Source: Mesodorylaimus sp. YZB2_4
Lineage: Eukaryota; Nematoda; Enoplea; Dorylaimida; Dorylaimidae
DNA: 64,000 nt
Reading direction: 5' to 3'
Assembly: GCA_030248295.1 (NCBI GenBank)
Contig: JASANH010000900.1
Span: 124,001-188,000, forward strand
Below are positions 44,426 to 56,325 of this stretch, in pieces (the stretch's first letter is position 1; every line of letters begins with the position of its first letter). Under the pieces are notes generated by a model, which searched no databases, had not been told where the DNA came from, and saw nothing but the letters and a program-made list of their open reading frames with translations. The position numbers and the translations under genes are program-made.

Positions 44426-47400
44426 GCCACAACCCTGGTTTCAGAAGGCATTACCCTCATTGCCTCCGTTAGGTACGCCGCTGTAGCACATCTTTTGTGC
44501 CTCTTTTTTGCTGTTACAGTTGGAAAAGCCTCACAAGTTTAAAGTCTTGTGATTTTTTAATTGTAATATACCCTGGCGAGAAGATCCAAGGGTAAATGCC
44601 TGCTTATGGCATCTCATTAGCAGCGGTCGAACCTGCAACTTGTCATACGCTCAAGCTGAATTGCATGGCCGACAATGTACGAGCCCAATAAAAGCAAGTC
44701 TATTCAGTTCCAATGGAGGGGAAAAAAAGATGGATAAAAGACCTCAATTTTGCCTCTTCAAAATGGGCAGCACTGGAACTGGCAGATCCAGGCCATCTGT
44801 AAAAAGCTATTGTTCCAAGTGCTTAGCTGCTTTGCTTTTTCTAAGCGATAGTGAAAGAGCACGCGTGGGCAATACTGCACTTTTACAAGGCCTAAAATGT
44901 TATATACAGCCACTTGTACCAGTTTGAAAAAAGACCAAACCGATCACGTAATCTGTGCTATACTGTTCAATCTATCATGTTTTCCTGGCTAGACCTAGGT
45001 CGGATGAGAGTGCCACTTTTTCGCTGGTGCACAAGGCTAAAAGGAAGTGTTCTCGGCTGCTTTTGGTTATGATCGATTCCAGTTTTAACAATTGAGAGTG
45101 AATTATTTTTCAAGTAGCCCCCCCCCCCCCCCGTAAGGGCGCAGCTACTACGGGTATCTACTTTGTACCGCGACAGCATCAGTACGTGGTATGTGCAGCC
45201 TATGGTCACCCCGGCATAATGTTTCCTTTGGTAGATGCCGAAATGAGGTTGGCGTTCAGTTTTCCCCTTCTTCTCGCAATAATTTTTACATCCCGACCAA
45301 GGTGGAATAATAATTTCTTATGGATCTTACTTGGGTGTTCACGATGTATCTAAGCTGCCACATGTGAGAATGAGGGCGGCTGCTTATTTGGAGATTATTT
45401 TAGAGGACTCGTGCTAAATTGTACTCAAAAAATTTCTAGGTGGCCCAAAATCTTGACATAGGCGACTACACTTTAGCTGTCGAGCACCTCCTACCAGACC
45501 TCCTGCTTATGTCATCTCACCAGTGGCAGGCAACCACGCACCTTGCCATAAATGCAACCTGGCTAACATTCGAAGTTGATATTGGGACATCTTTATAGCG
45601 ACAAAGGAATAAGAAATTCAAAAAATTACGAAAAGTAGACATGATTTATTTTCAACGTTTCTTCTTTTTTTAAGACATGATCAGGAGTGGATAAAAAACA
45701 CGTCAACAAGGTCAGGTTGTATCGATGACTAACATTCTGAAAGAACATATGGATCATGTTTTTCGTTTCTACTTTTATAGCCATTTTATTTCCAGGCCAT
45801 GTGCTTACGAGCAGATGGCACTTGCACTACTTCCTCTTTATGCAAGTCTTCCCCAGAAGACTGGTATGACGCTGACGAGCTTGACTTGATCTGCGGTGCC
45901 CCCTACCTCAGAACTGGTCGAGCCTTCCACCAAAGTCAATTAGTCGCGATCAATCATAAAGTTAGTCGGAAAACGCGTCTGGCATGGAAATGCATCGAAT
46001 CTTCTTCTTGCACACACTGTCGTCATTAGGTCATATAAGTAAGCCGTGCAATTTTGCGCGGGTGTTCCACTTTCTCCAAATTGTACCTATCCAGTACGAG
46101 AATATAAGCCAGACGTTTGTCATTGTGGTCTCTCAAACGAAATCTGGTGCGGTTGCGCATGGCAGATTCTTCCAAGACCATGTTTAGAACTGCATTTTCA
46201 CAGCTCTCACTTTTATGCATGGTCAGAATCGACTTCTTTGTGGACAACGTTCAATTCACGCCTGGTGGTTTTGCCGATTCGCTTTTAACATTTCCTTTTT
46301 TCATAACCTTCTATTTTTATGTCAGTTTGGCTGCCTTTTATGGCAGTTTTCCTCCGCTAGCTGAGTCTTTCTTTGTTAATGACGCCTAGCTAGAGTCTGA
46401 ATAGAGCTAGTGGAAAATGCTAATGGTGCATATGAGGGAGCAATCAATGCCCCATGTGCACTGTATGATGTCACTGGCATATCCGTAGGGTGACAAAGAA
46501 GGCACCGAACGTGGAGTGCTATCGCCAGGAGACATTGCGTAGTTTACTTAAGCTTTAGCCAAAGATCGTGTCCAGAAACCATTTTTCGAGTCTTTCTTCT
46601 TCATGATTATTTTTTCGAAAAAAATGCGTCAATTACTTTTGAGCACGCGTGTGAAACATGGGTTCATATTGCGGCCTGATCGTGAGGTGGACGCGTGGCT
46701 ATGTGCAAGGTTGAAGTTTTATTGGCATAGGCTTGGATGGCATGAAGTGTTGGTGGTCGTCGTTAACTGTAAGTCAGTACTGGACGGGTGGGTCATACCG
46801 GATCTTGGATTGATTTTTCCCAGGAAAGGCTCCTGACAACCCTGTAATTTGAATGTCAATTGGTCCTAGTCAAATTCTGTCCTGGTAAAACATGAGATAT
46901 GCGATGGGGAAGTTAGGCTGCAACTATATTTTACGGATACGTTCATGAATGTGAAACTTCCAGTCGATAATATACCGGTTCAATTTCATACCAGCCAGCC
47001 AGCCAGCCAGACAGCCAGCTTAATTCGGTTAGTCTTGCCATTTTACTGTCATCAACTGGAAGCGTAAAATATAGTTTCAGATGAGAATTCCTGCAACTGT
47101 TAGCTGTATGTACAGTAGAAGGGTTAGTCCAGGCCGTTGTGGTACTATGGTCACCACTTGTAATTAAGTGAGGAAATGTGTCCGAATTGCTCTTTTTACA
47201 GTCAGATGGGAATGCAGTGGTTAGGTCATACCAGGAAGCACCAGCCCCCGAGGGGTGGCCACCGGGCTGGCAGCACACATGGTCATTACACTCTGCTCTC
47301 GCGATTTTCCTCGACCCATGACCATTTGAGACGCCTTCTTTGAACTTTTGATAATTAATACTCTGATGATGGCCTGGCTATTGATCGATGGTAACGAGGT

Positions 47401-49477
47401 GTCTTGAGGCTGGTGATGTCCTTTTGGAGGGTAGGGCAGTGGAATGGGGCAATAATTGCACATGTTCACTGCCCCCGGTCTGGCCACGAGTCGGTAGGTT
47501 GGTGTACTGTCCAGTACGCAATATGAAATGTGCGAACACGATCATAGGTCTCTAGTGACAGCCCTTGGTAAAACTGGCTTTTAAATACGATGAAATGACA
47601 GAGGTTGGCGAATCGAGCTTGCATGGCCTTTATGGCAAGCGCGTTGTAGGTCGAGAGCAATGTATGCTCTGGTGGATTATGTGTTCTTAGAGGTAAAAGA
47701 CTTGCAACGTGCTCGTCTTGTGTCAACTCGGAAACTGTATCCGCTGCTCACGGGCACGAAACGAAGTCTGCTCACTCGTTCAACTCCGCTAGCGTGTGTT
47801 TCGTTGGACCAAGTCCTCGAAAAGTCGAATAGGCTTCTTCATTTTTCTACATCGGACATCTGGTTGACGAGTGACGAAAAGCACGATAGAAGACGCCTTC
47901 AAGATAGGCCCGCATGGTGAAAGAAGATGCGGCCAGAGGGGACGAGCGAGGGTGTTCTGGTAAAGAATGAAAGGCAAAGATTACAAAATCAAGATCTGTT
48001 TTCTCTTCCTAGACATTTTGTTCATCGAATTTTGAAGCGCCTACGCCCTTCTACTCGTCGGAGCGCGATACGTTCGTGTGCAGATTACCGTGGCCACCTT
48101 GGATCGTCTCCAATGTGCTCGTCGATAGGGACAAGGCGGAACTGATGTCGAGACTGAGCAAACGACAGGAAATATTGTGAAACGGACGTGTCATAAATTG
48201 GATACTTGTGGGAAGTTCAACATCGGGCTACCACTTACAGTGCGCTCATAGTCGAGGTGCGAAATGTTTTCGTCGAAGACTTGAATGCAAAGCTCGTGTT
48301 GAAATTTGGCCCCCATGATCGTGTCCGAACGTCGGGCTCAATTCGTTGAGTTTTTGAAAAAGTTTTCGTTTAGTTATGAAAACGACCAGCAGACGAGCGT
48401 TTTAAAGACGAGACATAGGGCGAGTGAGGGCGGGCGAGAAAAGCTAGTTATTATGGTCCAGTTTTTAAAAACAGCCAGCCACTTGACTCAGTTCGAGTGG
48501 CAACTCTTTTAGACGGGTGAAAAATGAATGATTGTGGTTGTGAAGTGGATGCCGAGTGGCAATGCTTGGAGTTGAGTTATCGCATGGGCGTTGCTGTTTC
48601 TTTCGGATTCTATTCCTTATCATATTCTTATCACTGGCTATATTTAGATGTTATTTGTTATGTTTGGACGAATGTGGGTTGAGGCACTTCGCCAGGCGGG
48701 CCAACGTCAGTCCACTTTCGTCCAGTGTAGGCGACTCGGCTTTATGACGTCCAAAATGAGGGTCAGTCTTGCCTTTCCCAAGTCGGTGCGCGGGTGTTCA
48801 TTGACGATAGTTCAATAATTCTATGACTGTGACGGAAGCCAATTCATCAACTTACTTTTTAATAAGATTCTAACGATAACACTGTTATTTTTCTTTTCTT
48901 TCGCGTGGTGCTCGTATGAGCGGCCAGTTTTTCATGTCTTCTCGAGCGTGTCCAGTCGTGTGCCTTGAATTTAGCGTGGCTCTCACAGCAGTTGGCTGCA
49001 CACAGCTTTCATTGATTCCGTAAGAGAATCTAAATAAACTCCGATCTAGCAGGTACCTGGTACTGAATTTTTAGGTTTCTCTTTCTCGAGAGGATGAAAG
49101 CTGTAAGGATTCCATGTGTGTGGGTGAAGTGGACTGAGGCAAGTGTTTGGATGGTGGGAGGGGACGTTATTGATAGCCGGGACGAGGCGGTCGCTTCGAA
49201 TTCCCGCCGATGTCTAGCTTACAACTAGTTAGCTATGACCCTTTTGGCAGTACTTATTACAAGATGGTTGAGTTAAACTGCTATCTGATGTTGCTGATAA
49301 GCCTATCAGTTGTTATCACATGCGCGGATAAGTTCGTCAGCTGTGTTTTTAATGTCGTGATGGCATCTTGTTTTTACACACCTTTCTGGCAACCTTATCA
49401 GATGCACTACTCGGATTCTTTGGTGATATTGGTATTCTGATAAGCTAATCACTTTATCTTCTGCGGATGTCATGTCA
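44426..49477. other. Long gene-poor region
   Basis: No gene supported. Visible items are a C-homopolymer near 45120, a CCAG microsatellite at about 46994-47020, and a possible cysteine-bearing exon after a good acceptor at 45795 (TTATTTCCAG/GCCATGTGC), discussed in the findings. Several 60-90-codon ORFs lack any resemblance. Confidence 0.35.
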
Positions 49478-49759
49478 TACTTTATCCATAGCCAAAGCAC
49501 TATTCAGCGCACTCGAGGGCCAAAGTACACATATTTCTGACAATCGTTGTGTACGGAGGTGGGATTCGAACCCTCCCCTGTGCGCACCCAGCGAGGGAGA
49601 CAGGCGCCTTAACCCGCTAGGCCACCATCCCGGTACATTGGCCTTATCAGCTGAGGTTTTTGAATGAAATGAGCACAAGGTCTTAGCTTTTTTATGACAG
49701 CTTGTTCTTATATCGTCCCTCACGGCCCGCGCTAAGCCATCTACTCCTATCATCTTATC
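49295..49759. promoter_or_regulatory. Cluster of GATA-factor motifs upstream of a GPCR gene
   Basis: TGATAAG at 49295-49301 and 49438-49444; GGATAAG at 49326-49332; TTATCA/CTTATCA/CTTATC on the other strand at 49313, 49394-49400, 49643-49649 and 49754-49759. A SINE (49478-49636) separates the cluster into two parts. The GPCR start codon is at 49788. Regulatory role is inference. Confidence 0.4.
49478..49636 (-). repeat. tRNA-like SINE, second subfamily
   Basis: On the minus strand the head reads GTACCGGGATGGTGGCCTAG, CGGGTTAAGGC, then GGGTTCGAATCC (B-box) and CCGTAC, with a type-II-like variable arm. The body follows: CCCTCGAGTGCGCTGAATAG. It pairs along its length with the copy at 55.1 kb and shares the CTCGAGTGCG core with the first subfamily. 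Confidence 0.75.
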
Positions 49760-49787
49760 GTATGCTTCTTTTAGGCCCCATCGCACA

Positions 49788-51059
49788 ATGGCATTGCTGA
49801 CACCTAATGATCAGACATTCAATCTGACTGAACCTGAGGAGGGGAGGCCAGGAGATCCCATCAGCCTTCTATTCTACAACGAGAGCCTGACTTCCGTGGC
49901 TACTATCCATAAAAGCTCTTCTTCGGAAGACGCATCCACTTTTATCAAATTCGTTGGCTACTGGGAATTGATGGTGGCCATAATCGGCACGCCGGCCAAC
50001 CTGCTCGTGCTCTATTTGACACTGGTGTTTTTGAAACGTGGCTCGAGGCGACCAGCTGCGGCCACGTCGGATCGACGTCATCAATCTAATCTTTGGTTCA
50101 TTTTCAGCATGACCCTATCGGATGGGTTTTTCTCGAGTATACATGCACCAATGATGTTTGCACAGTATGCTTTCGGAGTCAAGTACGGAGCCGAGGCTTG
50201 CTTGACGCTCTACATCGTGACCTACGCATCGACTATTTGTTCCAGTATCAGTTTACTTTGGTTAAATGTTGACAAATTCCTGTATTTAAACCAACCATTA
50301 CATTATCAGACTCGGGTCACTTCTCGACGAGCCCTGGGTGCTGTCGTATGCGCATGGGCGACAAGTGTGGTGTGGGCATTATTTTTCATGTTGGGCCCAT
50401 TCACAAAATATAATCCACCTTGCGATTTTCGACCATCGCACATTTATTGGTACATTGCTTTCGCAGTCGGCTTTTTTGTCATGCCAACAGCCGTCTCGTT
50501 GTCAGTCAGCATCTACATCGCTTGCGTTGTGATGCGAGTGATCAGAGAGAACGAAGCTCGTCGAAGGACTGGCACTGTACTTTGTCACAGTTCAACAACG
50601 CCGTCTCAAAGAACCACTTCCACATCGGCCAGCATCAGAACGATTGCGTTCGTGTTCACGACGACCTTCTTCTCGGCAGTCACTTACCTCCCTTATCGAA
50701 TAGCCTATCTGTTCTACATCAGTCCAATTTTCCCCCTTATCAGAAAACCATGGTCCATGCGCGTGTCTTATCTATTATTCGCTCTCTTAACTACAAACGC
50801 GGCGGGAAATCCGTTCATAACTATTCTAACTCAACGTCAATATTCGGTCGGCTTTATGTCATTGATCAGAAAACACGCTTATCCATCAAATTATTCGACC
50901 ACCGAAACTGACGTGAACTATCACAAGAGTGTGTACAGACGTCGATCATCCAACACTTACAATGCTCGCATGGCCTCCATGAAGCATAGTAATAGTTGCG
51001 CCCTGAGAAAAAAACAAAATGAATTAAATGCAAATGGGCAAAGTATTTCACGATTCTAG
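49788..51059 (+). CDS. Rhodopsin-class GPCR with a non-canonical DRY motif
   Basis: Single coding exon, 423 aa; a good 3' splice site (TTCTTTTAG/GCCCCATC) lies 14 bp before the ATG, so the 5' leader is spliced. The N-terminus carries NLT and NES glycosylation sites. Seven helices: AIIGTPANLLVLYLTLVF (TM1, GTPAN in place of GN), WFIFSMTLSDGFFSS (TM2), IVTYASTICSSISLLWLNVDKF (TM3), ALGAVVCAWATSVVWALFFM (TM4), IYWYIAFAVGFFVMPTAVSL (TM5), IAFVFTTTFFSAVTYLPYRI (TM6) and LLFALLTTNAAGNPFITIL (TM7). The DRY triplet is VDK (about 159-162), CWxP of TM6 is absent and NPxxY is NPFIT. The overall pattern is closest to biogenic-amine-like orphans, but the ligand cannot be assigned. A polyadenylation signal AATAAA is at 51279-51284. 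Confidence 0.88.
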   Translation: MALLTPNDQTFNLTEPEEGRPGDPISLLFYNESLTSVATIHKSSSSEDASTFIKFVGYWELMVAIIGTPANLLVLYLTLVFLKRGSRRPAAATSDRRHQSNLWFIFSMTLSDGFFSSIHAPMMFAQYAFGVKYGAEACLTLYIVTYASTICSSISLLWLNVDKFLYLNQPLHYQTRVTSRRALGAVVCAWATSVVWALFFMLGPFTKYNPPCDFRPSHIYWYIAFAVGFFVMPTAVSLSVSIYIACVVMRVIRENEARRRTGTVLCHSSTTPSQRTTSTSASIRTIAFVFTTTFFSAVTYLPYRIAYLFYISPIFPLIRKPWSMRVSYLLFALLTTNAAGNPFITILTQRQYSVGFMSLIRKHAYPSNYSTTETDVNYHKSVYRRRSSNTYNARMASMKHSNSCALRKKQNELNANGQSISRF

Positions 51060-53324
51060 ATGATTTTTGCCGCTTGAACTGGTGTATAGCCCTTGAAATA
51101 ATGTGTCAGCGTGCATTCTGGTAATCATAGAACGGAAAGCAGGATGATGTCTATCTTGTTTAAAAACTCGAACTGTGACGCGCCCTGAAAGTTGTCCCGT
51201 AGACTGGGGTAGACCACAGGACTCTAACAACGAAAAACTTTGAATTTCCCGCGCAGCTGCTTATTACAGTTGTACAAAAATAAACAGTCTTATACTTTCA
51301 AGTCTGGGCGCCTTCTGTGCTGTAATTTTGTTTTTTGTCGAGATTTTTCCCACTTTATGACTTACTCATCATTTTTTTAAAAGTGACAATGGTTGCGCAA
51401 TCATTGCTTTTGTGCAAAAGCTGGAAAATTTAAAACGCTCAGTATAAACTATAAAATTTTCTTCATGTGGCCAAATTATATTTTCTGGTTTCACAATGCG
51501 CTGCCTCGACTGTATAAAAAGTAAACAGACTAAATCGCAGAAAATTATATAAAATAGACCATTTCACAGATTTCGTGCAACGGTAAATTTGACATTACCG
51601 CTGCGAGCCGCTTATGACAGTTTCACATAGATAAGAAGTTCCTCGCTGAGAAACTTGTGCACGTTCCGTCTTCAAATCTTTTTACAGAGTAGCAACAAAC
51701 TCTGGTCATTTTTTAAAAGGAACCCAAGTTAGGGATAAAGACTGCCAAGAGCGAATTTTTGCAAATGAATCCGTCGCAATAAAAAGTGAGGGACTTTTTA
51801 TCTACATTTTGTAAAATTGTCCCAAGCAGTTTTGAGCGGGAAATTTAAATTAACTCACGACGTACTAAGCTTGGGAAATAATTTTAAAAAAGCTGAATAA
51901 ACAAGATAACCCATCGTCCATAGGGGCGCACAGGTCTTAAAGTGAGGGACTTTTCGTCTATGTAAAATTGTCATAAGTGGCTTGAAGTGGGAAATTCAAA
52001 TTTTGCCTATGCGGCCTGTAAATTGATCCTTATGGCCACCTGCCAAGCCAGTTTTAGCTTTATCCACAACATATTTTTATTTCATGTGAACGAAATCATG
52101 GGCAAGCGGAATCATTTGCGGAGACGCGAATTATCATTTGCTTTTTGCGGAGACGCGTAAAATAAAGTTACGGTACAGACCGGTAAAATTGTGCAAAATT
52201 CCATTCACGCCCCCTCCGCCCTGTGATCACTCTGATAATACTATCAAAGAGGAACTGTAGGATACATGTGCTAAGATACCTCTTGCCGCTCTGCAGAAGC
52301 ACAATAATTACGTTTCAAACGAAGTCCATGTACTTCGGGGAGGGTTTTCTTCGCGCTATGTATTTCGATGATTTCTTACCCTTGTATGCGAGACATGGAA
52401 TCCGATTATCTTACGATGGTATTTCTCAGAATTTCGATTGGTTCGGAGGGTGTCGATCAAAAAATACCCTTCAAAAAAGGTGGAACCCTGTACTGTTCGA
52501 TAAGAGTCCAAAGTTTGACTAAGGAGAGGCTGGGTTTTGCTAAGGTTTCAAACCTTAGAGTTTGAGGCAAAAGGAAGTTCCTCATGCTGTGAAAGTCCAT
52601 TCAGATGCAAATCTGTGGATTCTAAAAGACCATCGCGATGATGCAAACATTAGTTCTACTGTTCTGTAAGTGTTTTAACAATCATTTTCAACATTTATCT
52701 ACAAACAATGAGAGTTTTCTTATCAAATATCGGAAACAACTGTATTCAACCAAAATCATAATGATCATGTTTATTTGGTTGATTCCCGCAGTCATATATT
52801 TTGCGCTCTATTACAGGTACAGTCTGTCAAAGAGCGATTTTACAGCCGAGGCGAAGGTATACGCATTATCAAAAACAGACAGCAATGAAAGATCGACGCC
52901 TGAGATCATGTGTCTAGACATTTATTTTCAGCAAAACAGAGTTTTAAACCAGTTTTTAATGGCCCATTATCAGAATCTCCAGTTCAAAAAACGCTGTTTT
53001 CCCTGGGGCTACACAGGGCCATTTTGCCATGGACATGCCTGAATGACATCGATTGGGCCTAATTCACCTGCTGTTCTCCTAACCCATTATCGCAATCATA
53101 AGCAGCAATTACCCTCAATCATCTCCTATCTTCAGCAAGATCAGTCTAGTACACGCAATATAGACTCGTCGTATATCACAGACTGATTAGCAAACAACTT
53201 TTCAATGTAAAAACAGGATTGGCAAGGCGAAGAGAACTCGTTTCTTCTTGCTTATAAGTGCGCGTAGTTCGAAATTTTGTCACCAGAACAAGCGACCTGA
53301 CCAGGGCGAAGAGAATTTGTCAGA
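51060..53324. other. AT-rich intergenic region with internal repeats; no gene supported
   Basis: Contains two direct repeats of AGTGAGGGACTTTT... (51783-51850 and 51937-52003) and a segment resembling 25.13-25.40 kb (52.32-52.54 kb). A possible GPCR-like helix fragment around 52700-52830 is discussed in the findings. Confidence 0.4.
51783..52003 (+). repeat. Pair of direct repeats about 67 bp long
   Basis: AAGTGAGGGACTTTTTATCT, TGTAAAATTGTC, AGCGGGAAATTTAAATT in copy 1 against AAGTGAGGGACTTTTCGTCT, TGTAAAATTGTC, AGTGGGAAATTCAAATT in copy 2 (51937-52003). Confidence 0.75.
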
Positions 53325-54432
53325 ATGATACGATTTTTGTGCATGTTTGTTGTCCTTTTTGTGCTAGCATGGACGCGACCATTGGATGAGGAGGGTTTTG
53401 ACGGCGATCACATCTTACAGCAATGTCCAAGTGGTGTGTTCGCTGTGCATAACAGGCCGACAGGGTTAATGGTGATGCACTGTCGGCCAGCAGTGATATG
53501 CGGAGAGCAGAGAGTAAGATGCGTCTGATAAAACTGATCTTCTGCTGGGATTATGTGACATTTTTCTAGTCTTGTGTTCAAACTGACGATGGACCGTCTC
53601 CTGGGTGCACAGGGAAGTTCCAGTACGCCAGTGCGATTAAAAAATGGCAACAGGAAAAGTGAGTCGAAAGGGTCTGATTCGCTAGGTTCGTACCTGGTCG
53701 TGCAGCCACAAGTTAGCCGTGGCATTATCGTGCCACCTGTTTTCTTTGAGAAAAACGCGCCCTCCACGTTACCGCATAGGCCGCGTGTAGATTCCAAAAG
53801 AAAGCAGATAGTAAGAAAGGATAATCAAATGAAAACACAGGTTTTAATGCTTTTGCGCTTGTACAATGTCCAGTTTTCTGAGTCGATTAAAATTTTTCTG
53901 CCTGGGAAATGTGGGTTTTCGAGTGCACGACCAACTAGTACCAAATGGACAGACAGGCGGCAAAGTAAGACAGTGCACAGGAATCGGATCGGCTTGAGGG
54001 GGTGTCTTTGAGATGTCCAGTGAGTGACCTTACTGTTTTTCAGTGTGCAGCACATTTGTTGCCAAATAAGTCCTGAAATTCAAGGCGAAGAATCGTGCCG
54101 TGATCTGAAATTTGTGGACAACGAGACCCAACTGACTGAAAGCCCCGACCCAACAACCACGATATATCCGCCCTCAGCTGTCACTTTTTCGCAAGATAAC
54201 GTTCCTATTGTGCAACAAAATGCACAGTGGACATTGACACAGGTGACGCTGACAGACGCGGAAAGGTCGCAGGACACAGACGGCGATAAGCCAGTCGAGT
54301 TTGTGAAAAGCATGCAGAAGACTCAGTAAGTTCGGTGCACTTACTGTATTGCATCAAACCGGAAAGGATGTGTTTTTTCTTAATCTTAGAAATGGTTATT
54401 CGGTCACTGTTTGCAAGCCGCAGTGCCATTGA
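53325..54432 (+). CDS. Cysteine-rich secreted protein, family not recognised
   Basis: Four exons inferred from matching phases: 53325-53513 (AGA/GTAAGA, phase 0), 53570-53658 (TTCTAG/TCTTGT to GAAAA/GTGAGT, phase 2), 54044-54325 (TTTTCAG/TGTGCAG to ACTCA/GTAAGT, phase 2) and 54390-54432 (TCTTAG/AAATGG to TGA), 200 aa. A signal peptide (MIRFLCMFVVLFVLAWT) is followed by a cysteine-rich N-terminal half (QCPSG, MHCRPAVICGEQR, SCVQT, GCTGK, HICCQ, SCRD). A Thr/Gln-rich stretch follows and a final pair closes the protein (VCKPQCH). Possibly a cuticle, venom-like or matrix component, but no named family fits. A weak TATA-like CTTATAAG lies at about 53249. The last exon is only 14 codons and is the least certain part. 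Confidence 0.65.
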
Positions 54433-54764
54433 CCAGTGGTCTAAGCGAGCTGCCATACTTACTTTTTGTACGAAGACTTCGGCTTCTCTAGCTAATCCAA
54501 GAAGACTTTTGTGTAAAAATAACTACTCTAGACTTTTAAGATACGATTGTCGTGCTCTGATTGCTTATTGCTGTTTATTTGTGCTGTATTTGTTCAAATA
54601 GTGCGCTGAATCGATGCTTACTAGATTATCACTTTACCTCAATGCATCACTTCAATGGTTTAGATGGCAAGGATCAGATGATTTATAATCAATCAAGATC
54701 GATCAAGAGCTGATTGCAATGCGATGTATTTCGTGTGCGTGAATTTGCCACACCGATCGTGAGA

Positions 54765-54846
54765 GCGGCCGCGGTGGTGCAGCGGTTAGGCAATCGCCTC
54801 TCCGTATTGCTTGAGAGCGAGTGGCTGGCCTTGTCTCGAGTTCAGT
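54765..54846 (+). repeat. Isolated tRNA-like sequence
   Basis: GCCGCGGTGGTGCAGCGGTT then AGGCAATCGCC resembles a type-II tRNA A-box region, and TGTCTCGAGTTCAG a degraded B-box. Probably a diverged SINE head. Confidence 0.45.
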
Positions 54847-55107
54847 ACCTGGTAACGAATCGGCCCTGGTCGGTTCGCAAGCCGTAAACCCAGGGGGTGA
54901 CTCGCCCGGTATGTACTCTAGAGGTGCTCCGAGTGGGGAGACGGAAGCCAAACGAGTAGAGAGTATCAGCTGCCGAGCACCGACGGGGTTCAGAGCCCGC
55001 CCGCCATCGTCCGAGGAAGTCGGTATCCAGCCCAGGATTTTCTCCAGTGGAAGATGCTCGTAGTGGAGACACGCAAAGGGAAGCTGCTGTGTACTGCTCC
55101 CCGAACT

Positions 55108-55278
55108 GGGGTCGTAGCCTAGCGGGTTAAGGCGTCTGCCTCTCACGCTGGGTGTGCACTTACAGGGTAGGGTTCGACTCCCGCCTCGGTACAAAATGAT
55201 TGTCAAATATGTGCTCATAGCCCTCGAGTGCGCTGTATGGTGCTTGACTATGTAGAAAGTATGGCATGATATGACATA
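55108..55278 (+). repeat. tRNA-like SINE, second subfamily, plus orientation
   Basis: Head GTCGTAGCCTAGCGGGTTAA with GGCGTCTGCCTCTCACGC, B-box GGGTTCGACTCCC, then body GATTGTCAAATATGTGCTC, GCCCTCGAGTGCGCTGTATG and a tail ending TATGGCATGATATGACAT. It matches the minus-strand copy at 49.5 kb from head to tail. Confidence 0.8.
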
Positions 55279-56325
55279 GCCGAGCTTAGATGGTTTGACT
55301 CTGTTGTGACCATTGCCGCTTTGGGGCGCTTTTGGGCGTGTGGCTCGATGAGGAGGAGGAGGAGTCAGGGCAGTAGAAGAGCAGGCTGCTGGGTGAGATT
55401 AGCGCTCTCCCTTGGGGGGGGGGGGGGGGGGAGCCACCCCTCCATGTGGTCCACCCCATGGGCACAACTGTGGGGCAGGCGAGGCGCCAGCCAGGGAATT
55501 CGATTAGCATATTCTCAAAGGGCCTCTGCGGTCGTCGTTTCCTTTGGTTCATACTGGAAGAGTTCAGGTGTTGACTCCAGGGCAGGTACTTGGTTTGTTT
55601 GCGAATTTGTGTGTGGGCAAGGTCTAGGACTGTTTAGACATGGTCGTGCATTGTTGTGCTTCGTAAAGAATCCTGGTGTTGACTGGGTCTTTACTGCGCC
55701 ATCGACAGTGGAACCGTTCGCCAGCGTAGGCACGATTAGGGCCGGATGCATTCGACCAGCAGCCAGGCTAGGGAATCATCGCACAGAGCAGGTGTAGGCA
55801 CCCTTAAAAGGTGCGGCATACACGTCTAAGGGGTGTATTGAGGCATCGGGGTCTTATTGAGCGATACTCTGCAGGATTAAGCCTCTACCAGGCTTAGCTT
55901 ACTGTATCGAGCGCTCAGTCACGTGCTTCAGCAGTAATAAAATAGATAGACAGATAGAAAGACCTTGGACCGCTCGCTTGTAAGATCAGCCCGAACCCGC
56001 CGGTACGAGAGCGAAGAAGATCTGTCACTCTTGCTGAAACCACAACACCCATAACAACTCCTGGCTGGCTCTGGGCAAAAACAGGCTCAGGCCCACAAAA
56101 ATATAAAAGCGAAGAAAAACGACGCAAACCATCTCGACCTTCAGGAGGAACAAACTGAACTGGATGTAAAAATCGAAAAATTCGACCAGGCAGGTCTGAT
56201 CGGCCACTTCAGCTTAGGTCGAATCTTGAAAACGTTTCATTTTTAACGCTGTTCAGACTCTCGTATCGTGAGGGCCCTATAGACCAGGATATGAGGGCAG
56301 CTACGGCTCGCGGCCAAGTAGCAAG

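Noticed and set aside
49551-49636. tRNA gene of Leu/Ser type
   Set aside because: Anticodon arm cannot form a normal 7-nt loop, and the same sequence with an attached body recurs at 55.1 kb: a SINE head.
54821-55797. Several 80-171-codon ORFs on both strands
   Set aside because: They run through SINE copies and a G-homopolymer, GC-rich sequence with few stops; no family resemblance.
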